A stretch of DNA of 64,000 nucleotides from Strix aluco (taxonomy: Eukaryota; Chordata; Aves; Strigiformes; Strigidae), in assembly GCF_031877795.1 (NCBI RefSeq), contig NC_133970.1, positions 47,622,828 to 47,686,827 of the forward strand, written 5' to 3'. This document shows positions 56,446 through 64,000 of the stretch, one piece after another (position 1 is the first letter of the stretch; each line of letters opens with the position of its first letter). The position numbers and the translations under genes are program-made. The notes below the pieces were generated by a model. The model was not told the DNA's origin and searched no databases. It saw only the letters and a program-made list of their open reading frames with translations.

Positions 56446-57217
56446 GATCCAAATAGATTTCACAGAACTACCGAAAGTTAGGAGATGCAAATATTTACTG
56501 GTAATAGTAGATCAATTAACTCACTGGGTAGAAGCTTTTCCTACCACCAGAGCGACTGCCCAGTCAGTAGCTAAAATATCATTGGAACAAATTATACCAT
56601 GATTTGGAATTGTGAAAGTGTTTGATTCGGATCAGGGTACTCATTTTACATCAAAAATTATAAAGTTAATTACAGAAGCTCTGGGCATCACTTGGGAATA
56701 TCACACTCCATGGCATCCACAAAGTTATAGACGGGTAGAGCGAATGAATCAAACGTTGAAACAACAGTTACCTAAATTAATGATAGAAACCAAATTCTCA
56801 TGGATTAAATGCTCACCCTTAGCCTTACTTCATATTAGGACTATGCCAAATTCAGAGACAGGCCTCTCACCTTTTGAGATGTTATATGGGATGCCATATT
56901 CCCAAGGTATGCCTTTAGGGCATCCATTAATAGAAGACATGAGGATTCAACAATATATTAAAACTATTGAGAAAAACCTAAAAGAATTAAGAATAAAAAG
57001 AATGTTAGCCCAGACAACTCCTTTAGGATTTGCAGTACACAAAATACAACCTGGAGATAAAGTAATGATCAAAACTTGGAAGGAGGAAAGCTTATCTCCT
57101 AGATGGGAAGGACCATTCCTGGTATTGTTGACTACGGAGACAGCTGTAAGAACTGCTGAAAGAGGATGGACTCATATTTCCAGGGTGAAAGGACCAGTCA
57201 CAGGTGAACCCAATTAG
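56446..57217 (+). pseudogene. Integrase core and C-terminus of element P, one stop
   Basis: First Asp in IQIDFTELPKVRR, second in FDSDQGTHFTSK, and Glu in SYRRVERMNQTLK. The tail has RWEGPFLVLLTTETAVR (GPY/F-type module). TGA at 56600-56602 interrupts one frame, at a place where provirus J has Arg, so CGA to TGA decay is likely. The zinc-binding N-terminal domain is absent. Confidence 0.85.
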
Positions 57218-57572
57218 AAGATCGAGTCAGCACCTGGAGATCTGAAGCTTCGAATACGATGGAGCTAAAATAAGACTGGACTTATTAAAACAGACCGAGT
57301 GACACCAATAGTAGTGAGATCCTGAATCGTCTACATGAACCCTGTGTGTATGTACATATGTTAAAAAGTTGTAATATCTATGATTTTCGGTTTTAGACTG
57401 TTTTGCATAAAAACATAAATCAGTTGAACAAAGGAATTAGAAAAAAAAAAAACAAACAAAAGTAAAAGGGAGTGAGGGAAAAGCTGAGGATAAGTCCAAG
57501 TGAGGGCAAGACCGGATTGGCCTCCATTTTTGCTGTTAAGAAGACACGAACCCGACCGTTGGCAGCAACCCA

Positions 57573-58038
57573 ATGGGTCCAGGGGCAAACAGAAAAATGT
57601 GCCATACCGGACCTCACTATGGTAGCTGGCTTTTTCTCCTCACTGTGTATGTTAGTCTCATAATGGCTAAAAAGAGTCAAAATGCTACCAACTCATATGA
57701 CCCTTTTGAAAATAATGAGTTTGTTTTATTAACAAAGACTAGAAGTAAAACCTTCAATTTCAGTCACTGCTGGGTTTGTGGGGGACCTTTGGGATTATCA
57801 AGCTGGCCGTGGGTCTCTATACCGCCTCCCCATCACAGATAGCAAACGTGGAATGGCTGGAATGGCAATCTATGGTCCTGGTTACCTGGAACACCGTGGG
57901 TAAAACAGCTTTTATTTTATCTGTTGTGTACATTTGCTACCCTAATGTTTATACCATGTATGATTCCATGTTTTATTAAATTGATTCATTTAGTCATTCA
58001 AGGGATAAACCCAAACACGAATCAATTTAATAAAATGC
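57573..58038 (+). pseudogene. env of element P with large internal deletion
   Basis: An ATG frame (57573-57842) has a hydrophobic signal (SWLFLLTVYVSLIM), one glycosylation site (NAT) and a CWVC motif (SHCWVCGGPL) typical of gammaretroviral surface subunits. At about 57850 the sequence jumps, in another frame, to the membrane anchor of the TM subunit (LPGTPWVKQLLFYLLCTFAT) and tail. The receptor-binding bulk, cleavage site and fusion peptide are gone. The tail is then split by a solo LTR at 58039-58901 and resumes to about 58960. Confidence 0.8.
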
Positions 58039-58901
58039 TGAAGTGCTAAGGCTTGGATAATAAGCCCAAGCCAGAGTTGACCTATAGATGAATCCTGTAC
58101 ATTTTATAACTGATAACCATTGTGCTAATAGGTATTATACTAAGTTATAGCAAACCAACTGTTCTGATGTAAAAGGTGGGAATACTGAAGCCTGAGCAAC
58201 AGGCCTTGAACTGAAACTGCTAACTCTGTATGTAGTCATTAGTGAAATATGCATAGAAGATGTAGTTTAAACAGCATAAAACATGTCTATCCTGAATGTA
58301 TCCTTATATTTCTTTATGTGTGAGCAAGATAACAAGGCCACGGAAACAGCTGTCTGGCCTTGTGACCTTGCTCATAAATTAACTAGACCAGCAGGGAAAC
58401 TCCCTTAGCTTCTCCCTTAAGCCCTGGCCAGGCTCTGGGGGGAACCTAACTGAGATGAAAACCAGATATTTCCGCTTAAAACAAAGGTGTCAGCTATTCT
58501 GGCTTACTGATTTTTAGGTATATAAGGCTGGGCCCGCTCACAGCGACTTTGGAAGCCTCACCTACGGGTGGACGCACCGCGTAGGATTTCCCACTTGCAG
58601 GGAAAGGTTCTCCAAATCCTCGCTGTAACCGGGGCTCCCCAGCGACTGCGGATCTGGATGATGGTAACGTATGCAAGTGGTGATGGATCTTTCTTAATCA
58701 CTATTCTCTCTCTCTCTCAAGTAGTAATGATTTGATGCATTACCCTGTATTTTCCTATTTGTTTAAGTGCACTACTTTGTCTTTTCTTACTGTATGTTTT
58801 CTATATTATTCTGTTATATTATTTAGTTATTTCTAGTAAAATATGCCTACTCTTTTCACTCTGGTGTCTGAGTTTAATTGATATCCCTGATCAGCAAAAC
58901 A
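58039..58901 (+). mobile_element. Solo LTR, family G, copy 2
   Basis: 863 bp, starting TGAAGTGCTAAGG and ending ATCAGCAAAACA, with perfect duplication aatgc (58034-58038 and 58902-58906). It has TATA-like ggtatataagg near 58517. It lies in the env tail of element P. Same family as 24963-25724. Confidence 0.9.
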
Positions 58902-58960
58902 AATGCGAGGGATTGTGAAGAATATGGTGGTGATTCGTGTTAAAAATATAGTGACTTTAA

Positions 58961-59450
58961 TGTGAGGAGCAGGTATGCTGCTGGTATTTTGCCACGTACA
59001 TAAGTTAAAGGAGATTTACTGTGGTTCTGTTGTTAAAATGGTTCGGTATGGGAGATAAAGACATGCGTATGATCACACAGTGAGTAAGCAATGCCAACTT
59101 TAATATGGTGGACCAGCCTTTTATACTGAAGGTGAAAATCACAAGGTACAATCACATGGTACAATTCTTTCTGATTGGACAGTTAGCTTTGCACATGCTC
59201 CTTAAGCTCTCTTCTGATTGGCTGAGAACTGCCACATCGACATTGTACAAACTTCTTCTCTGCCCAGGCCAACACCTTGAAGTTGTTTAACTTCCTGGGT
59301 TCTTCCTCATTCTTCCAGGGTCATTCCCTCGTCACATCCTTGCCAAAGCTGAGGCTTTGCCAGTCTTGCCCATATGCAGGATTGCTCACACGTCCATTTT
59401 CTTGCAGGGACTCCTTCCGAATCCCCACATATCCCTCTTTTTGTTTTTGA
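58961..59450 (-). promoter_or_regulatory. 3' LTR and polypurine tract of provirus Q
   Basis: LTR 58961-59429 (469 bp): sense TGTGGGGATTCGG to CTGCTCCTCACA, with a TATAAAA (complement near 59119-59125). The complement of 59430-59450 reads AAAAACAAAAAGAGGGATA just before the LTR, a typical polypurine tract. Confidence 0.8.
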
Positions 59451-59455
59451 GCAAT

Positions 59456-59585
59456 TCAAACTCCTTGTAAGCCTTTTCGCAGCGATTGTCTAACACAAGA
59501 AATGAAACATGGCAAAATAATAGCAAGCACAATAATCACAGTAATTACAATAATTACTCCTTTTAACAATTTCTTCAACCATCCT
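59456..59585 (-). pseudogene. env C-terminus of provirus Q: anchor and tail
   Basis: About 43 codons, beginning near IIGWLKKLLKG, then a hydrophobic anchor (VIIVITVIIVLAIILPCFI), a Cys and a short basic tail, with a stop at 59456-59458. This matches the end of a betaretroviral TM subunit. The rest of env is absent, replaced by family G LTR sequence. Confidence 0.75.
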
Positions 59586-60035
59586 ATAATGGGGGTACTA
59601 ACATTCAGATCCGCAATTGCTGGGGAACCCTGGATGCAGCGAGAATTTAGAGTGCCCTTCCTCGCAAACCGGAAATCCTACGCGATGCGTCCATCCGTAG
59701 GTGAGGCATCCAAAGTCGCTGCAAGCAGGTCCAGCCTCATATATCTAAATCAGCAGGCCAAAATAATTGGCAATTTTCTTTGAGCAGAAACATCTGATTT
59801 CATCCTCCTGTTGGGTTCCACCCAGAGCCTGGCCACCACTCAGGGGGGAAAACCAAGGGAGTTTCTAATAAAGTTAAACACTTAAGACCTTAACTCTTAA
59901 TACTGATAAATAAAGAAAGTCAAATACACACATTCTTACAGCATTTCATCCTTCTCAGTAACTACATTTTGTTTAAGCTACATCATCTCTCACTAGTGAC
60001 TATTAAGTCTCTATATTTTCTGGATGAGCATTAAT
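59586..60035 (-). mobile_element. Family G LTR fragment inside provirus Q
   Basis: Antisense family G sequence (about 450 bp) without its outer ends or a target duplication, joined directly to the env tail on one side and to the integrase stop on the other. It aligns with 25130-25600 and with the complement of 58350-58660. It looks like a recombination or deletion joint rather than a clean insertion. Confidence 0.75.
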
Positions 60036-63000
60036 CGCTGTCAGAACCATTACGAGGCCTAGCATCACAAGCTTGATTTCCTTTCCAAGGCCGTACCCAA
60101 CGAGATGGAACCGACCGCAGACCATGATCTGTAAGCAAACACATATAACCTCTGCCAGTTAATTGTACTTTAACAGGTCCCTCCCATTGGCCTGTGCTTA
60201 AATCTTTGAACATGACCAACGGTTGCTGTGTGCCCATAGACTGTTCGGCATCACCCTTTAGTGCTAAACTGTGAATCATCATTGGAGGTTCTTGACGTGT
60301 TCCTGTAAGTCGCAGAAAATTTAAAACATATAAAGCTTTGTTTAAACGTTCAGCTGGCATCATTCCTGACATTCCCCCTTTTTGTTTTTGAAGCAGTTGC
60401 TTCAGAGTTTGATGGGCACGTTCAATGATCGCTTGTCCAGTGGGAGAATGTGGAATTCCTGTGTTGTGCTTAATTCCCCATAAAATGCAAAAACGTTGAA
60501 AGCAAGTAGAAAGATATGCAGGACCATTGTCTGTTTTAATTTCTCGTGGTACTCCAAGCACTGCGAAGGAACTGTACAAATGTTTTTCTACATGTTTTGC
60601 TGTTTCTCCCGTTTGGGCTGTAGCCCAAATGGCCATAGAAAAGGTATCAATAACAACATGTACAAATTTTTGTCTACCAAATTCTGCTATGTTGTTGCAG
60701 TTAGCTCTGCCTCTTTAAACCTGCCTCTCCACGTGTCAGTGGCGCTCAGGTCGCAGAGACTAATACTGCAACACCGCAATTAGCCTGCCTCATTAAACCT
60801 GCCAATCCACATATCAGTGGCGCTCAGATCGCAGACTAATGCTGCAGGAGGTTAAGACCTTCACGGGGACACCAGTACAAACACCAATATGATGGATACA
60901 AAATGTCCGTTTATTAAACTGTGTATCTCACCTATATACATTCACCAAGTACCTCCTTCGTGGGTGTGCCCTTAACATTACAAGCCTGTCCATCACCTTA
61001 CCTCGTAACAAGGGAGGGCTACAGCTATTCCTTCCGTACATCGCGAGATCTTCCGAACGCCACTCCCTACACTATGTGAGTGACATCCATTTGCCATAGT
61101 TGCAAAGGTGACAGGCCCCGTGGGTTAACTCCTGTTCCGAGGCCAAACCCTATTTCTTGACAGGACAGGCAGGAGGCTACAATTCCTTTCGCATCTGCAA
61201 GAGGAATTTTGAATTGTCTATGTAACATTTTTGCTGGCTGATGAAAAAAGTTGTGAGATTCTCTAGCTTGTGCAAACAAATCTGGAGAAGGTCCGGACCA
61301 GGCTGGAGCAACTAATTGATCGGCTAAGTCATTCCCATAGCCTAACCCCTCCTTAGATTGGTGACTTCTGATATGAGTAATAAAGTAGAAAACTTTTCTC
61401 TGATCAAGAGTGTGAATTAACTTTTGTAGTAGTTTGCCTAAACGTTCATTTTTTACTTCCTTTACCTGCCCACGTTCAATCCGCTTCACTATTCCCACTA
61501 CATATAATGAGTCAGATACTACATTCAATCCTACATCTGGCCAGGATAAAAACGTCCACAAAACTGCTTGAAGTTCCAACGTTTGTAAAGAGTCTTCTTT
61601 TTGACCCTGAATAATATGATACTTCCATGCGTTTTCTTCTAACCAGGTGCATGCAGCTCGCCTTGACTTTTTTCCAGCATCTGTAAAAACTGTTAGCCCT
61701 TGAACTGGTGTTTCTGATTGCATTGGAAAAGTTTCAATTGTTTGGTTCATTAATAATGGCAGTAAATGATGGGCCGGATAGACATTGGACAACTGACCAG
61801 TATAATCTTCCAGAGCAATTTGTAACACTTCTGACTGTGTAAGCAGCTATTCTAAATATTCTTGTACCAGGGGAACAATAATAGTTTGGGGTTCTCTGCC
61901 TGAGATCTCAATAATTCTATTTCTACCTTGTATGATCAATTGTGATAGTAATTCTGCTCTTGTAGTTACTGTTTTCTTAGGAGTGTATGCTGTGAAGACC
62001 CACTCTAGAATACGTAATGGTTGTTTCTGTTCTGAATCCTATTGTATAATGATAGCTAATGGGTATTGTCTGTTTCCGCCGCTATTAACAATCATCAATT
62101 GTAATGGAAGTTCTAATTGTATTCGCTGGGCATGACAGGATTCTATTTTATCTGTAATTTTTTGTAAAGCAATCTTGTGTTCCTGTGTCAAGGTTCTCTT
62201 TGTATCGGCCTGTACAGCAGTGCTCAGTAACGGCATTAATGGTTTTAAGTCATCATTTGTAATTCCACACAAATTTCTAACCCACTGAATGTCTCCAATC
62301 ATTTTCTGCGCATCATTTAGTGTGCGAATATCTGTATTGATCTTCAATTTCTGTGGTCGAATGGTAGCATCGGTTATGATCCACCCTAGATACTTCCAGG
62401 GTGAAGTAAACTGTACTTTCTCAGGGGCTATTTCAAGGCCCCTTTTTGACAATTCTGCATGTAAGTGAGTTAATATAACTTCTGGTTGCATGTCCTTACC
62501 AGCTATTAATATATCGTCCATGTAATGATAAATGATTAACTGGGGAAATCTTTTCCTAATTGGTTCCAACGTCCAGACAACGAAAATTTGACACATAGCA
62601 GGTGAATTTTTCATTCCTTGAGGCAGCACTACCCAATGATAACGTTTTGCTGGCTCGGCCTTATTAATGGATGGGACAGAGAATGCAAATTTCTCTCTAT
62701 CATCCTCATGAAGAGGAATAGTGAAAAAGCAATCCTTTAGATCAATGATCAATATTGACCAATACTCTGGTATCATTGAAGGAGAAGGCAGTCCTGGCTG
62801 CAGGGATCCCATGGGTTCCATTATTGCATTGACCGCTCTTAAATCATGCAACAGTCGCCATTTGTTGTTCTTTTTGGGAATGACAAAGATTGGAGTATTC
62901 CAGGCACTTTGTGAAGGGACAATGTGGCCCGCTTGTAATTGTTCTTCAACTAAGTGATGGACGATTTGCAGCCTTTCCTGTTTCAATGGCCATTGATCTA

Positions 63001-63064
63001 TCCACACAGGCTTTTCTGTTTTCCATTTGAGCTTGAGGATGGGCTGCTCATCAATGGCCATCAC
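60031..63064 (-). pseudogene. pol of provirus Q, two stops and one LTR insertion
   Basis: RT (62039-63064) has the template-grip LLHDLRAVN, motif A (ILIIDLKDCFF) and intact YMDD. The same frame continues past TAG at 62039-62041 and another near 61847 into RNase H (61067-61828: FTDAGKKS, LELQAV, VVSDSLYV, NDLADQL) and the integrase zinc domain (HNFFHQPAKMLHRQ...CLSC) with first Asp (QLWQMDVTH). The family F LTR (60693-61071) interrupts here. The core (EIKTDNGPAY, SPTGQAIIERAHQ) and the C-terminal domain end at 60031. Catalytic residues are present. Confidence 0.88.
60693..61071 (-). mobile_element. Antisense solo LTR family F, copy 2, with tandem duplication
   Basis: 379 bp with perfect 6-bp duplication ctatgt (60687-60692 and 61072-61077). 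It is homologous to 36684-36986 but longer by about 75 bp. The segment near its sense 3' end occurs twice (about 60698-60775 and 60776-60850; 'cagtggcgctcag' in both). It interrupts the integrase of provirus Q. Confidence 0.9.
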
Positions 63065-63876
63065 TGAAAAGGCTGTGTAACCAATGTTGTTTTGACTTGA
63101 CTTAGGACATCTCGCCCAAGTAAGGTAATAGGAACTTCCATCACATAAGGTTTCGTGGTGACCTGAGCTCCATCAGGAAATTTGACTACAATGGGATCTT
63201 TACTAATTCTGGTGGCTTGGGACCCCCCAATGCCAAACACTCCTGTTGATGCTGCAATGGTAGGCCATGAGGTAGGCCACTGTTGTGCCGATATGATTGT
63301 AACATCAGCTCCTGTATCTATTAACATTTTTAATTTCTTCCATGTCCCATCAGAGGATTGGATAATCATGTCACATTCTGGTTTTACTCGACCTATATCA
63401 AAAGATAAATATACTTGCAGTTCGCCGGTTGATCCGAATCCACCAGTCCCTCGATTACCTTCTCCTACATTGGGAACACAAGCTTTAAATGGCACAAGCT
63501 GAGCTATTTTGCTACCTTTAGGGATAAACACAGGTGGTATTAAAGTTTGAACCATTATTTTTACAACACCAGTATAATCTGCATCAATTACTCCTAATAG
63601 CACTTGAATGCCTTGACGAGTCGTTGACGATCTCCCTATTAAGAGAGCACTCAGTCCAAACCCTAACGGTCCTGTTACATTACCATCTACTAAGTGGACC
63701 CTCTGATCTTGTATTGTAATGTCTACTGCTGTTTCCACGTCCACTCTGGCACTCCCTGCTGTGGCGGAGACGATATTGGACAGGAAACCACCTCCTGCTC
63801 TTGATGTTGAGCTTGCCATACACCCCTCATTTGTGTCTGAGCGCGAGGGGGAATCGCGCTCTTCTTCAAGTTTCCC
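63061..63876 (-). CDS. dUTPase-protease (pro) of provirus Q
   Basis: The frame is open from the slippery site at 63876 to a stop at 63061. The first ATG gives 252 codons (from 63819). The N-terminal part is a dUTPase: SARVDVETAVDIT, then GVIDADYTGVVKI (substrate motif) and RGTGGFGSTG (C-terminal motif V). It is followed by an aspartic protease with LIDTGADVTII and a flap-like region, ending GRDVLSQ. dUTPase limits uracil misincorporation; protease matures Gag. The pol frame overlaps the end by -1. No internal stop is present, so this is the most intact viral frame of provirus Q. Expression needs frameshifting from gag. Confidence 0.85.
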   Translation of the reverse strand, partial: GKLEEERDSPSRSDTNEGCMASSTSRAGGGFLSNIVSATAGSARVDVETAVDITIQDQRVHLVDGNVTGPLGFGLSALLIGRSSTTRQGIQVLLGVIDADYTGVVKIMVQTLIPPVFIPKGSKIAQLVPFKACVPNVGEGNRGTGGFGSTGELQVYLSFDIGRVKPECDMIIQSSDGTWKKLKMLIDTGADVTIISAQQWPTSWPTIAASTGVFGIGGSQATRISKDPIVVKFPDGAQVTTKPYVMEVPITLLGRDVLSQVKTTLVTQPFQ

Positions 63877-64000
63877 GAAAGCCTTCTACATTCTGAAGTG
63901 CAATGATTGTCCTTCCGACACTTATCACACCACTTTTGAATTGTTGAGCTCTTACATTGACTTTGAAAATGACCTTCCTTGCCACAAATGTAGCATTTTT
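63723..64000 (-). pseudogene. gag C-terminus (nucleocapsid) of provirus Q, runs off window
   Basis: Two CCHC boxes (CYICGKEGHFQSQC and CDKCRKDNHCTSEC) are followed by a Gln-rich end with a stop (TAG) at 63723-63725, overlapping pro by about 150 bp. Only the 3' part is in the window, so its intactness cannot be judged. Confidence 0.8.
63839..63876 (-). promoter_or_regulatory. gag-pro -1 ribosomal frameshift signal
   Basis: The minus strand reads GGGAAAC (63876-63870), in the gag register G GGA AAC. An 8-base spacer follows, then an 8-bp perfect hairpin (GAGCGCGA / TCGCGCTC, 63861-63839, loop of 7). A -1 shift leads exactly into the open pro frame. The heptamer is of the kind used at gag-pro in some betaretroviruses. 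Confidence 0.85.

Larger units (their letters stand above)
52447..58960 (+). mobile_element. Element P, gammaretrovirus-like, tRNA-Pro primed, chimaeric
   Basis: 5' LTR, tRNA-Pro primer site, decayed gag, protease, reverse transcriptase, integrase and a gutted env are in class I order. The 3' LTR is not in the window. At 58961 the antisense provirus Q begins, so P may resume beyond 64000. A solo LTR (58039-58901) sits in its env. Two stretches in pol (about 55035-55485 and 56025-56445) do not fit the retroviral map and are described separately. Confidence 0.85.
58961..64000 (-). mobile_element. Provirus Q, betaretrovirus-like, antisense, 5' part beyond window
   Basis: Sense order from the window edge: gag nucleocapsid, dUTPase-protease, reverse transcriptase, RNase H, integrase, a gutted env, polypurine tract and 3' LTR (58961-59429). 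The dUTPase fused to protease, the two CCHC boxes and two successive -1 frame steps are betaretroviral. A family G LTR fragment replaces most of env, and a family F solo LTR splits the integrase. It probably inserted into element P. Confidence 0.87.

Noticed and set aside
1-64000. CRISPR arrays, bacterial operons, rRNA or tRNA genes
   Set aside because: No regular spaced repeats, ribosome-binding-site-led gene clusters or cloverleaf genes were seen; content is avian repeat DNA.

Overview
The window looks like bird chromosomal DNA. There are five CR1 LINE pieces (the dominant avian LINE) with the CR1 reverse transcriptase and the ATTCTATG-type 3' end. Otherwise it holds long-terminal-repeat (LTR) retroviral DNA of at least three classes, with no intact host gene. 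The density and depth of insertions fit a poorly recombining region such as the W chromosome or pericentromeric heterochromatin. That is an inference; no chromosome-specific gene is visible.

Layout. 1-6.67 kb: AT-rich unique DNA with one 404-bp solo LTR. 6.67-20.25 kb: CR1 pieces, then a deep nest. An antisense LTR (family H) is split by an antisense LTR (family A). Family A is split by an antisense CR1, itself split by two solo LTRs, and by a complete ERV-L-type provirus (12278-18260). Family H is also split by an antisense family D LTR. 20.25-24.95 kb: unique DNA. 24.96-26.96 kb: a solo LTR (family G) inside a class II (HERV-K-like) integrase/env fragment. 28.44-29.96 kb: CR1. 32.08-40.66 kb: a family D LTR split by an 8-kb spuma/ERV-L-like provirus (A), which carries two further solo LTRs. 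41.09-50.97 kb: a full-length antisense gammaretrovirus-like provirus (J) with gag, pro-pol, env, a tRNA-Arg primer site and an unexplained 1.2-kb block between primer site and gag. 52.45-58.96 kb: a gammaretrovirus-like element (P) with a tRNA-Pro primer site, whose pol contains sequence that does not look retroviral. 58.96-64.0 kb: an antisense betaretrovirus-like provirus (Q) with dUTPase-protease, running off the window end.

Nearly every insertion is bounded by TG...CA and a 5- or 6-bp target-site duplication (TSD), so the relative order of events can be read directly. All coding regions are broken by stops, shifts, deletions or insertions, but several translational control signals survive. 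These are a gag-pro slippery site with hairpin in Q, a UGA-CGG readthrough context in J, and in-frame UAG gag/pol junctions in the ERV-L provirus and P.

The best candidates for something new are: (1) a GC-rich AATAAA-plus-poly(A) segment joined to displaced capsid-like sequence inside the pol of P; (2) an open, non-retroviral-looking stretch of about 425 bp replacing RNase H and the integrase zinc domain of P; (3) the J leader block with its own TATA and poly(A) signals, encoding a 37-residue membrane peptide and an 84-residue cysteine-rich protein. LTR family letters are my own labels, not database names.
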